A DNA stretch of 64,000 nt from Paralithodes platypus (GCA_032716605.1 CM064495.1:46183524-46247523), one strand, 5' to 3'; positions 19,826 to 29,060 are shown, counted from the stretch's first letter. Program-made: numbers and translations. The notes: generated by a model from the letters alone, not told the origin.

Positions 19826-20297
19826 TGCTCTTGATAGTATTGTCTTTCATAACTCCATCCATATATACAGTAAACAACCACGGGGACATCACACACCCCT
19901 GTTTCAAACCAACATTCAGGTCAAAGAACTCGCTCTGCTCACTCTCCACACGTACTGCCGCCTTTGCACCCTCATACATGCTCTTCACTGCTTTCAGCAA
20001 CTTGCCCTCTACTCCGTATATTCTAAGTACTTTCCACAAACCTTCTCTATCCACTCTGTCATAGGCCTTCTCCACGTCCATAAAGGCAACATACACCTTT
20101 TGTTTCTTCTCCAGATACTTCTCCACAACACAATTCAGGGTAAAAATCTGATCTACACATCCTCTTCCCTTCCTAAAACCTCCCTGCTCGTCGCCTATCC
20201 ATTTCTCCGTTCTCACTCTCACTCTCTCAATCACTACCCTACTGTATACCTTCCCTACTACGCTTAGAAGACATATTCCTCGGTGGTTACCACACAC
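19788..20297 (-). pseudogene. RTE-like RT, palm and fingers core
   Basis: Contains NHRGICLLSVVGKVYSRVV, GGFRKGRGCVDQIFTLN, FMDVEKAYDRVDREGLW with the first catalytic aspartate, and GLKQGCVMSPWLFTVYMD. The last 20 residues (after KDN) run out of frame, and the domain then continues in the frame of the downstream piece. The overlap between the two is only an artefact of the indel. Confidence 0.87.
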
Positions 20298-20349
20298 TCC
20301 TCTTTCCCCTTTGCCCTTATATAGGGGGACTATTATGCCAGTCTTCCAG

Positions 20350-20601
20350 TCATCGGGTGCACTCCCCTTCTCCCATGCTAGTTTTGCACATTTTCCATAC
20401 CCATTCTATCACTATCTCACCACCATACCTCAACATTTCCCCACACACTCCATCTGTTCCTGGTGCTTTCCCCAACTTCACTCTTTTCAAGGCTTCCCAC
20501 ACTTCTGACCTCCTGATCCCCACCTCCTCCTCCACTACTTCTCTTCTTCTCCCTCCCATACCATATCCAGCTATGTTTTGCTGGCTCTTCATTCCTTTCA
20601 T
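20350..20601 (-). pseudogene. RTE-like RT, N-terminal block
   Basis: Holds SEVWEALKRVKLGKAPGTDG, the conserved block just before the RT fingers, then VCGEMLRYGGE. An indel follows near 20350, because the next conserved piece resumes in a different frame after a gap. Confidence 0.75.
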
Positions 20602-20678
20602 TTAGCAACTCACTGAAGTACTCCCTCCATCTTTCGACTCTCTCTTGCTTCTCGCTAGCTTTCTCCCATTCTTATCTT

Positions 20679-21092
20679 TCACCCCCTTACTGTTTCCCTT
20701 GCTACCTTCCCTAACTTTCTTGACTTCTTTCCAGAACAGTTTCTTACTCTCTCCCTCCATTTTACACTCAGATTCCTTCCAAATTCCTCATCTACTCTTC
20801 TCTTACTTTCCTTCACTACTCTCTTCACCACCCTCTTACTCTCCACGTACCTCGCTCGTTTCTGTCTCTCGGAATCTTCATTCCCTCTACTACCCAACCA
20901 CTCTCTATATGCTTTCTTCTTTTCTTCCACAGCTATTCTTACCTCTTCTGTCCACCATGCTGTACCTTTCACTCCCCTCCCTCTTCTCCTCACTCCACAC
21001 ACCTCCTCACATGCTGCACAGATCTCATCCTTAAACACCTTGCTCATCTCCTCCACTTCCTCCATAACTTCCAGGTCTAACCCACCTATCAA
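20679..21092 (-). pseudogene. RTE-like LINE, linker between endonuclease and RT
   Basis: The charged sequence contains VCGVRRRGRGVKGTAWWTEE and VRIAVEEKKKAYREWL, the tryptophan-rich linker that precedes the RT in RTE-like elements, then a lysine- and arginine-rich helical stretch. The endonuclease that should precede it is absent, so the insert is 5' truncated near 21090. Confidence 0.75.
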
Positions 21093-21217
21093 TATGTGAT
21101 CATAATATAAACAAATATTATTCTCTACATTTATACAGAGTAAGAAATATACGTTACTATAAGGTCTTTAGTGTGGCCGAAGCGACAGGTGGCGGAAAGG
21201 TATCCGGGTTGACTCAC

Positions 21218-21230
21218 ACACACACACAAC

Positions 21231-21267
<37 letters not shown>

Positions 21268-21301
21268 ACACCACACACACACGCACACAACACGCACACA
21301 A

Positions 21302-21352
<51 letters not shown>

Positions 21353-21402
21353 GCACACACGCACGCACACACACACACAACACACACACACACACACACA
21401 CA
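21218..21402. repeat. (CA)n microsatellite
   Basis: About 185 bp of CA repeats with scattered CG and AACA interruptions. Frames over it encode only H/T or C/V repeats and are not genes. Confidence 0.97.
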
Positions 21403-21408
21403 TAGACT

Positions 21409-21607
21409 AAAGCCGGTATCACACGAGAGTTTTATAGTCAACATTCTGGTAGCTTTTCTGGAATATTTTACACTGGTATCGAAAACTAGACTGATGATTG
21501 ATTAGTTTAAGTAACCGAAATATATAAAATGTTGACCACATAAGCTACCAGACCAGTGTTGAGGAAAAATGTTGAGGGAAAAAAGCGCTCGTGTGATACT
21601 GGCTTAA
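21409..21607. mobile_element. MITE with GGTATCACACGAG ends, complete
   Basis: The left end AAGCCGGTATCACACGAG and right end CTCGTGTGATACTGGCTT are inverted repeats. The interior has inverted pairs too (CAACATTCTGGTAGCTT and AAGCTACCAGACCAGTGTTG). Related copies are at 725, 31796, 36086 and 39011. It encodes nothing, and its superfamily is not clear. Confidence 0.85.
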
Positions 21608-21689
21608 CACTACTACTACAACCACCCACTATTATAGGACTCCCCGCATTGTCTGAACAAACACATATCTAAGCCGGTCTAAATCGAGG

Positions 21690-21905
21690 CTGCTCTTTTT
21701 GGACCACCCCTGTTTCGTCTCATTAGTGTGGTGAATTTAGGACGTTTCACCCAATTAGATTGACCATTATAAGACGCTTCACCCCAATAAAATGTCAATC
21801 ATATTTTTAGCGAGCCTTCATATATTTAGAAAAACCGTCTTTCGGATGCAAGATTTCCCCATCGAAAAGTGTATATATTTATCTTGAAGCGGGGTCTGAG
21901 TAGCC
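21690..21905 (+). mobile_element. Hairpin TTAA element, old degenerate copy
   Basis: GGACCACCCCTGTTTCGTCT, GACGTTTCACCCAATTAG, AGCGAGCC, GTCTTTCGGATG and TATTTATCTTGAAGCGGGGT follow the family order. Ends are not preserved. The flank to 22050 shows nothing coding. Confidence 0.65.
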
Positions 21906-22054
21906 GATTAACATTAGTATAATTTTATTTTATTTTTTGGCCAGATAATAACAAAGGGAGTGTAGCATGTTGGCACACTTTTGGTCTATCGATACACAGT
22001 ATGTTCTTCATTTTTCGATGTTTTTTTCTAGTGGTGCATTTAAGACAAAGAGCG

Positions 22055-22320
22055 AGAGGACAAGGAACCAGAAGACAACAGGGCACAAGACAACGGGTCA
22101 CAGGACAACAGGGCACAAGACAACGGGTCACAGGACAACAGGGCACAGGACAACAGGGCACAGGACAACAGGTCACAGGACAACAGGTCACAGGACAAGA
22201 GGTCACAGGACAACAGGTCACAGGACAATGGGTCACAGGACAATGGTTCACAGGACAACAGGTCACAGGACAATGGGTCACAGGACAACTGGTCAAAGTA
22301 CAACAGGTCACAGGATCAAG
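22055..22320. repeat. 15-bp minisatellite, about 17 units
   Basis: The unit is GGTCACAGGACAACA with variants (GGGCACA, CAATGG, AAGAGG). As 15 is divisible by 3, several frames stay open on both strands and give five-residue repeats such as TGHRT and PVTCC. I take this as a non-coding minisatellite, as there is no start context or conserved flank. Confidence 0.92.
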
Positions 22321-22571
22321 TGAACACCAGCAGTAAGTACAGACAGACAGAGTGACAAGGTTACATGGAGTTTCAAGTAATAATGATTGTACAAAACACC
22401 TTGAGGTCTATTCCAGGAAGATACTCTAGGTCTAGGCGTAAGCATAAAGATATTGTATAGGGCTGTACACTCAATTGTAAGGTATGCGTGTGTGTGTGGG
22501 GGGGGGGGGGGAGTAGTCACTTATATCACTTCATGAGCCTCATTTGGTTTCCCACGTGTAAGTAAAGCAAT

Positions 22572-22692
22572 GTACGATTAGTTAAGATAGGACTTCAGAG
22601 GTTATCAACCCTTTTGAATTATTAACCAGCACACTGTAAGTCAACAATAACGTCAGGACTAGAGCTTCTCTGCAAGAACTCCAGTCCCTTGG
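22572..22692 (-). repeat. Dispersed repeat, copy 1
   Basis: Its reverse complement matches 47537-47656: AAGGGACTGGAGTT, CCTGACGTTATT, TTGACTTACAGTGTGCTGG and AGTCCTATTTTAACT. Between 22321 and 22571 I see only a G16 run (22499-22511 region) and nothing coding. Confidence 0.75.
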
Positions 22693-22865
22693 TGGATGTA
22701 AGATGACGCGTGAATGCCCAATTTTACAGACACAATAAAACTATCCACAAGTCACTCCCCAAGGCTGTATTTGCACTAAGAGAGCATGCAAGGTACAGTC
22801 GTACGGGCGAATTATTTTGATGAGTTGCATCAGCAATAAAGATAATATTATAGAGTGAATACTCA

Positions 22866-23341
22866 TAAGGGGAGGTATGGCGGAGTGGTCTTGCCACTGG
22901 ACTGGTAATCCAATGGACCCGGGTTCGAATCCCAATACGTCAATGGGAAGATACTATTGGGATGGAATTTGTGCTGTACCTAGTATCAGTGCATTACCAC
23001 AGCACACCGAAATGCCCCAAAAATACCCTCATTGTTCCCTGATTAAATAGCATTGTATGAATATTCCCATATTCAAAAATATGCTACAGGGGAGCAATGC
23101 CTAGTGAGTTAATTGCTCAATAGGTGACGTTCTGAGAGTGAGGGTCCGAGTCTGAGGGATGAGACGGTGAAGTGCAGAGGCGAAGCAGCTTCAGAGATGG
23201 AGTTGCTTCGAGATGTGAGGCCTCGCATGTCTCACTCCCTAGACTGGAGCAAGACCTCACGGGCCTCACCGTGTTCAGCGGTAGAGTGTAAAGGCTATCA
23301 GCCTATGCCCGAGAGGGAGTAGTTGGAATATAGAAAAAAAA
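22866..23341 (+). mobile_element. tRNA-derived SINE candidate with Thr-like head
   Basis: The head has a pol III A box (TGGCGGAGTGG) and B box (GGTTCGAATCC). It can fold as a decayed tRNA: the anticodon loop CTGGTAA gives anticodon GGT (Thr), with one C-A mismatch in the stem, and the acceptor stem pairs at only five of seven places. The body contains the inverted pair GAGACGGTGAAGTG and CACGGGCCTCACCGTG and finishes in A8 at 23334-23341. A tRNA pseudogene next to unrelated sequence is the alternative. Confidence 0.55.
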
Positions 23342-23425
23342 GTAATGCATGTCTAAATATTAATAACAAATTATGAAAGGAAACAAGTTAGTTTTACCAG
23401 TAACAATGGTGTTGGAAAAGAAAGT

Positions 23426-23514
23426 CAAGCTTGATGGAGATCTAGGGAGGAAACTAAAAATATGATAACAAAAAATGTATAAATGATGAAATATATAAGC
23501 CCGTCCCCCCTTAA
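23426..23514 (+). mobile_element. Hairpin TTAA element, right end only
   Basis: CAAGCTTGATGGAGATCTAG, GGAGGAAACTAAAAATATG and the terminal CGTCCCCCCTTAA match the right end of the family. The rest of the element is missing. Confidence 0.75.
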
Positions 23515-23542
23515 GACTATACTTTTCTCTTCTTGTTTCCAG

Positions 23543-23682
23543 TGCCATAGTTCCTGTTGTTGCGGATCCAGCGGGGGGGATGATGTCGGTCCAGGATATA
23601 CGACAAGAGAGGGAATACCGCAAAGCACAACTTGAACGGATAACCCACAATATCCACGGCATTAAGAATTACTTCAACGCCC
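23543..23682 (+). other. Exon-like open segment, unknown
   Basis: After a pyrimidine-rich tract and a good acceptor (TCTTCTTGTTTCCAG) the plus frame stays open for about 140 bases and reads AIVPVVADPAGGMMSVQD, then IRQEREYRKAQLERIT and HNIHGIKNYFNA. The mix of residues looks like protein, not repeat. I do not recognise the family. It is interrupted by the retroposon at 23683 and bordered on the left by a TTAA element, so if it was an exon it is probably dead. It could equally be an ORF fragment of an unknown transposon. Confidence 0.3.
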
Positions 23683-24205
23683 AGGTGCCCAGCCCCGAAA
23701 GGGGTTGGAATAGGGGAGCTATCCCCCCGCCAAAGGCGGCTTTCTAGGGCCTTTCCTAGCTGATGCTGAGAGGATTGGGTTCTAGTCATGTGGTGATGGG
23801 CTGGTCTATCAGAGTGAGAACTGAGCGATCTCTGCCATACCCATAGCTTACTCTGACTGCTCCTTTTACTTATATATTTTCTAGATCTCAAGTGACGGCG
23901 TCTCTTCCGTGGATTGACCTTCCAATCTACCAAGATTGGAAGTCAAAGCATCACATTTTTCCTTTGCCCCTCAACTTTCTCTTTATTATTGCTGAGGGGC
24001 ACAGGGCCCTGGGTGGGGCTTTGGTTTCCCGGGCGTTTCCGCACCCTCCTCAGCTCCCCGCCATGGAGTGGCTTCGGTCACCCAGGCTTTATTGTGGTAG
24101 GCAGGGAGGGTTCTGTGGGGGCGCTCGGTTATGGCCTTGGCTTTGCTCGGGGCCTTGGGGCTGTTCGGCCAGGCAGTCTGGGGAACAACAACAACTTCAA
24201 CGCCC
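23671..24205 (+). mobile_element. Retroposon with 12-bp target duplications and (AAC)n tail
   Basis: ACTTCAACGCCC occurs at 23671-23682 and again at 24194-24205, directly flanking a 511-bp insert that ends GGGGAACAACAACA. This is the signature of target-primed reverse transcription. The 5' part folds into compact hairpins (CCCC-GAAA-GGGG and CCGCC-AAA-GGCGG), and a 24-base stem-loop CTTCCAATCT-ACCA-AGATTGGAAG lies at about 23920. A 5'-truncated copy with its own duplications is at 43867-43969. No ORF convinces. A clear A box is not seen, so the SINE class is undetermined. Confidence 0.85.
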
Positions 24206-24206
24206 G

Positions 24207-24581
24207 TTAAGGGGGTCCACCTCGTTTTTTTTTTCTCTCTGGGTTGCATCCATTCGGCCTCATTCAGCCTACTGTTTTAAGACGTTTATCCCCATCCAGG
24301 TGTCGATTTTTTTCCCTGGCGGGCGGCAGCGAGGCAGCATATTTAAAATAATGTCTTTGACAGCAGGCTAAATTTGTAAATTTTTCGATAGAAAATTGTC
24401 TCCGGCAAAGCCGGATTTCTTCATATATTGCTGGCTCGCTATCGTTCGCCATGAAGAAATCGACACCTGGATGGGGATAAACGTCTTAAAACAGTAGGCT
24501 GAATGGGGCTGAATGGGGCCGAATGGATACAAGACAGAGAAAGAGAAAATGAAAGAAAAAAAAGCAGGTCACCCACCTTAA
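24207..24581. mobile_element. Palindromic TTAA element, subfamily B, second copy
   Basis: TTAA at both ends, long inverted arms (TTTAAGACGTTTATCCCCAT and ATGGGGATAAACGTCTTAAA), and central hairpins ATTTTTCGATAGAAAAT and CCGGC-AAA-GCCGG. The hairpins are in opposite orientation to the copy at 1552. Its right TTAA (24578-24581) is also the left TTAA of the next element. Confidence 0.88.
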
Positions 24582-24935
24582 GGAGAGATAGGCCGTTTTT
24601 CTGATCACCTTTCTTCCCCATTAGTGTTTAGATTATAAGACGTTCGGCCCATTAGTTTAACGATTTTAACACCTTTCACCCTATTTCGTATTAATTTTAA
24701 GATCTTTCGTGCTATTTACTATAGGGTTTGATTTTATCCTGGCGAGCGATAGCGAGCCTGTAATTTTAAGAGGAATTGGCCTTTGGCCGGAACAATTTTC
24801 TACCGAAAAAATGTACTCGTTTATCTAGAAGGGGGGGGGGGGTCTTGGGGGGGGGGGGGGTTTAAGTTTGATGGAGATCTAGTGAGGAAACCAAAACATA
24901 AATGAATATATACATTTATAGACCAAAACAATAGC
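24578..24935 (+). mobile_element. Hairpin TTAA element abutting subfamily B
   Basis: It starts TTAAGGAGAGATAGGCCG and has GGCGAGCGATAGCGAGCC. The first hairpin has the loop changed to TTT (GGCC-TTT-GGCC) and the second is slightly eroded (ATTTTCTACCGAAAAAAT). G runs are expanded to 11 and 14 bases near 24830 and 24847. The right terminus is lost. Confidence 0.82.
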
Positions 24936-25019
24936 CACTATCGTATAGATCCTGTAGTAAGAGACAGCGGCCATCTTCTCTTGAGACGCCATTTTGGTGC
25001 CATAATGATCAAAGAATGG

Positions 25020-25187
<168 letters not shown>

Positions 25188-25286
25188 ATGATCAAAGTAT
25201 GGTTTGATATTTTGTTTTTTATATAATGTAGGAATTAGATCCATAAACCAAACTATATATCCGTTACCAGCATTACCAAATATGTG

Positions 25287-25500
25287 TTAACCCCTTCTTT
25301 ACCTGCGACGTCTTCTTCATATTATTCTAGCTATATTCACACGATTTTATTCAGCTTAAGAAGGACGTCTACCCATGAAATAGGTTACAGCCTATCTCCA
25401 TTAATCCATTTAGCTACCATATATTTGTCCTAAGTTTCATAAAATCGTCGAAAAGTAGCTGAAATCAAGGTAAAAAGACGTCGTTTCTTAATTTCCTGGA
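25287..25500. mobile_element. TTAACCC-type MITE
   Basis: Left end TTAACCCCTTCTTTACCTGC, interior CACGATTTTATTCAGCTTAA and its inverted partner TAAGTTTCATAAAATCGTCG, and right part AAAAAGACGTCGTTTCTTAA. The right terminus is weakened. Confidence 0.75.
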
Positions 25501-25910
25501 AACATCATGTATTAACGAGGGTGAGAGAAACTTGGAGTATATGTTGTAAATGCCAGATGTCTGAGAGTTAATGACAAAGTCAAATAATTGAGGTAATGAT
25601 ACTGTTATTGTTTTCATCCCCTAGACTTACGTGTTTAATATAAAATGTGTAATATCGTGGTAAGTGTGCAAATTCTATCAAAACATCATATAGAAAAGTA
25701 CATTTACTATCGCTAGATCTATTCATTCTGAAATTAATGAAAGTCACTGGGATATCCCCGTCCATATAGAGAGTAGGCTAATCAGATAATTGTTGTATTA
25801 TAAAGATTTATAATATCGCAATCCAGATGGCAGCACTATTCTAGGATGCCAACAATGAATTTCCAGACTTTGTATAATGTATATACAGTATATTGTGAGT
25901 TTGTAAACAA
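25501..25910. other. AT-rich gene-free stretch
   Basis: I see no coding support or clear repeat here. A TA-containing phrase TATAATGTATATACAGTATA occurs near 25872. Confidence 0.5.
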
Positions 25911-25970
25911 AATTGTCAGTCTCTCTGAAGATGGGTACATAACCTGAAACGTTAGATAATAAAGAATCAA
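25911..25970 (+). ncRNA. Hammerhead-like motif of a retroposon, candidate
   Basis: The order GTC (25915-25917), CTGAAGA (25925-25931), a small stem GGT-ACATA-ACC and GAAAC (25946-25950) matches the core of a hammerhead ribozyme: cleavage triplet, CUGANGA box, stem II, GAAA box. Penelope-like elements are known to carry minimal hammerheads of this kind. Stem I here has only two possible pairs and stem III two or three, so activity is doubtful and the motif may be a decayed copy. Confidence 0.3.
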
Positions 25971-26034
25971 AACTCTTACTTGTGTGTTTTTCCTCCACCC
26001 AATCCATCTACCTGTCAGTATGGATCATTGGCCT

Positions 26035-26200
26035 AAATTTTCTTCTGGATCTGGATTCCAATATATGATCCGGGTCGCCCCATAAATTGAAGCACTTCTT
26101 CCTTGGCACCTATCTTATCTGTCCACTATATTTCGTGAAAATCGGTTTATAGCTTTGTGAGCTATATTGTGTACAAACAAACAGACAGACAAACGGATAC
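26035..26200 (+). mobile_element. LINE-like 3' tail with CAAACAGACAGACAAA end
   Basis: The phrase TTTCGTGAAAATCGGTTTAT followed by AGCTTTGTGAGCTATATTGT and ACAAACAAACAGACAGACAA resembles the conserved 3' UTR of RTE-type LINEs, in which a CGGTT-TAGCTTT-GAG phrase precedes a CAGA/CAAA microsatellite. Only the 3' end is recognised. Confidence 0.55.
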
Positions 26201-26423
26201 AAAACATAATAAATAAATAAACCTATAAATACAAACCTCCCTTTAATCAGTTTGGTTGAGGGAATTGTTTTCTTATAACAAGAGAAGGAAATCGAGTTGA
26301 AGTTATGAAGTTTTGATCAAACTTTTGATTGTGACTATACAAGGCAATACAACTGCGAATCCTGGTGATTACTCCAATGGGGGAGCTCACACGTAGCATT
26401 TTCCCGATCCGTGTGATTGATTG

Positions 26424-26655
26424 CTACATATGGGCCTTGGCAGACACTCCAAAAATCTTGCCAGGGTTATCAACGTCATTTAAAATCCTGACTTTGCCTG
26501 TCTGTTGATCTTGGATGACGTCAGAGACCAAATAAATGTAAGCTTTTGAACGAGGTGAAGAAATATCTGTCAAACATATGAAACCACTTACCACAAACAC
26601 AGGATCCGCATGTGTGAGTTCGCCCATTGCATATATACCACCTGAAGCCTATATA
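26424..26655 (-). other. Coding-like minus-strand ORF, unknown
   Basis: The 67-codon frame starting at ATG 26627 (and open to a stop near 26657) reads MGELTHADPVFVVSGFICLT, then DISSPRSKAYIYLVSDVI. Composition is protein-like and free of repeat bias. An acceptor-like ATTATATAG lies just upstream, and a donor-like GTGGTAAGT occurs inside the frame after VFV, so a much shorter exon is also possible. I recognise no family. Chance cannot be excluded. Confidence 0.25.
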
Positions 26656-26659
26656 ATGT

Positions 26660-27044
<385 letters not shown>

Positions 27045-27114
27045 CTCGATATTCAGCCTGCACTTCTAGACAATTTAATATTGTTGTGTTATGCTAATAA
27101 TACAAGTGCAAGTA

Positions 27115-27330
27115 AACGCCACTTCCCAACCTCTCTGGGTCTCTCTCCATCGATCAATCGCCGATAACACCCCCATTAACCTGCAGTCGTAGAAGCGACT
27201 CCCGCCCCCCGACACCGTATTAAGTCTCATTATAATAGTAATTGAATGTTGGGGTAATGACGGTGAGCAGGTCCAATTAGCCTTCATTGATGTCACATAA
27301 AGAGCCGCGGAGCCTGCAAACAGCGACTGG
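27115..27330. other. Unique GC-balanced island
   Basis: The segment has no relation to the repeats of the window, has balanced composition, and contains homeodomain-type cores (AATTACTA, GTAATTGAATG, CCAATTAG, CATTATAAT) and ACCTGCAGTCG. No ORF is convincing. It is a candidate conserved non-coding element. Confidence 0.35.
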
Positions 27331-27889
27331 GTAATTACTAGCTCTCCGGCCCCCTCAAGTCCACAAACATGTCCACGTCGTACAGCTTGTCAAAACGCCT
27401 CCTCAGAGTCGCACTTTTTTGCCGGGCCTTTACGGCGGGTGGATACATAACTCAGGAGAACCACAGGTTTCCCTCGCAGATTTAGTGTAGAGCGATAATA
27501 TAGGACAATGTTTGAGGAAAGAAGTACTACAATATACTCTAATGCCCTCACATACCTGTAAGTTAATGCTACGATCCATGACAGCATTGGAAGACAAAAT
27601 AAATGAACAAGAGGATTTATGCTCGCATTTTGTTTTACTAGAGATAAATGCAAAAATCGAACTCACCCCCATAGTATAAAACTACACCATAATAATACGG
27701 TAAGTAGCCGTTATCCAGCCTATCCAGCTGAGGGATGTAAAGTGTGAAGAGGTGTGAACTGGACCTAGGGCAGCAGTCAGAAGCGTTTTTCCAGAGGCAC
27801 AGTACACAGAACAGATATATAAGTCAATATAAAGTTGAGTATCTATAAGTGAGGGCATATACTGTATGGATCTTTCATCAATATTTGAT
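27331..27889. other. No gene seen
   Basis: Two overlapping minus frames of 80-87 codons (27390-27672) have no recognisable motifs and overlap in different frames, which argues for chance. No repeat family is recognised here. Confidence 0.4.
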
Positions 27890-27911
27890 ATATATATATA
27901 CTGTATATACA

Positions 27912-27961
<50 letters not shown>

Positions 27962-27986
27962 TGTATATACAGTATATATATATATT
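27890..27986. repeat. (TA)n flanked by CTGTATATACAG palindromes
   Basis: TATATATACTGTATATACAG stands on both sides of a TA tract of about 46 bases, so the whole is an almost perfect palindrome of about 95 bp. Confidence 0.92.
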
Positions 27987-28169
27987 ATCACTACTAATTC
28001 TCTAATTCCCATTTTTGTTTGTGTTCTATCTTTCACCAAGATAATATGCTTCCCGGCCGGTGCCTCTATCTCTCTATAACACTGCAATCTCAAGCTACAT
28101 CGCAAAAACCCGCCCATCCCGTCCACTTACTCAATTTTGCTGCAGGCAAATGAAGGGATAAGGGAACTA

Positions 28170-28445
28170 GCAGTCACATATCTAGTCGGGAGCGCTGATC
28201 TTTCTAATGTGGGGATTGGGGGTTTCAGGCAATCGGTTAAGGCAGCTTCACAGACTGTTTTTATGGCCACCTTTTCTCAGCAATTGCTGATTAAAAGTTG
28301 ATGACATAGGTTCTCGTGTGACACCCAATTAGAAAGATTCACGCACACATTATTTTCCTAACAACATTAAATAATAACATTGTTCGGGTATCATTTCGGA
28401 ACTATCTAGCACTGGTATCTCGGACTAAATTGAAAGTATATTTTT
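28170..28445. mobile_element. Possible GGTATCACACGAG-type MITE remnants
   Basis: GGTTCTCGTGTGACACCC at about 28308 and CTAGCACTGGTATCTCGGAC at about 28408 resemble an end and an interior part of the MITE family, in an order that suggests two partial copies. The support is weak. Confidence 0.35.
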
Positions 28446-28544
28446 TAAGGGGACAGTGCACTTCTATCTTTAATTCCAAAGTCCTCGTATAAACCTAAAC
28501 TTTATAAAGGCAGCAGAGTAACTGAGCAAAGACGACTTCTTGGT

Positions 28545-28735
28545 TCTAAACACTTTCAGTACTAGGACTATTTTTTCCATTACTTACCGACTAACATTAG
28601 GAGATTTGTTCAGCTTTGGAAGGCCCTCTAGGGATAGAAGGGGTAATACCTTAATTATATGAATAAACCCAACAAATGCTAGCCACAATATAAGGAAATA
28701 AAGTGTGATTATATATTAAAGGAGTCAAATTGGGA
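28545..28735. mobile_element. TTAACCC-type MITE, degenerate
   Basis: TTCAGTACTAGGAC, CCGACTAACATTAGGAGATT, TTCAGCTTTGGAAGGCCCTC and the following GCTAGCCACAATAAGG-like phrase correspond to the family, with both ends eroded. Confidence 0.55.
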
Positions 28736-28769
28736 TTATGGGTGTGTGTGTCGAGCGTGACGTCATTTT

Positions 28770-29060
28770 CACTCTTAACCTAATCCAAATTCGAGGACCC
28801 CCATTCCGTCCATTTAGCTTGACGATTTTAAGAATTTTCGACCTATTGCATTGTCAATTATAAGACGCCACACCGCATTCATATATCGATTGTTTCTGGG
28901 CGAACGATAATGAGCCTGCTATATAGAAGAAGCCTGCCTTCAACCGGGAAATTTTTCTGCTGGAAGTGAACACATTTATCTTCAAGGGAGGTCTGGGGAG
29001 ACATTACTTTCCGTCTAGGGGAGCAATTAAATATGTTATTACTCGAAAATTATAAAAACA
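28770..29060 (+). mobile_element. Hairpin TTAA element, old degenerate copy
   Basis: CTTAACCTAAT, GAGGACCCCCATTCCGTCC, GGGCGAACGATAATGAGCC, CTTCAACCGGGAAATTTTTC and TTATCTTCAAGGGAGGTCTG keep the family order, although the hairpins no longer pair. Confidence 0.65.

Larger units (their letters stand above)
18960..21092 (-). mobile_element. RTE-like LINE, broken, 5' truncated
   Basis: Four minus-strand frames lie in the right order for one retrotransposon: pre-RT linker, RT start, RT core, then RT catalytic block with C-terminus. They occupy three different frames, so at least three indels separate them. The 3' end is a short GATA microsatellite (CTATCTATCTATT on the plus strand at 18961-18976) in place of poly-A, which is usual for RTE elements. 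The endonuclease is missing. Confidence 0.88.

Noticed and set aside
18971..20605. Plus-strand ORFs up to 215 codons (19620-20267)
   Set aside because: They are shadows of the minus-strand RTE-like reverse transcriptase, whose conserved blocks are on the other strand.
21925..22336. Cysteine- and proline-rich or threonine- and histidine-rich proteins
   Set aside because: A 15-bp minisatellite keeps all frames open. There is no conserved flank or start context.
22866..22938. Functional tRNA-Thr gene
   Set aside because: The acceptor stem pairs at only five of seven positions, the anticodon stem has a C-A mismatch and the T stem two mismatches, so it is a pseudogene or SINE head.
23892..24371. 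159-codon plus ORF (23892-24371)
   Set aside because: It runs across the retroposon, its target duplication and into a TTAA element, so it is a composite of unrelated pieces.
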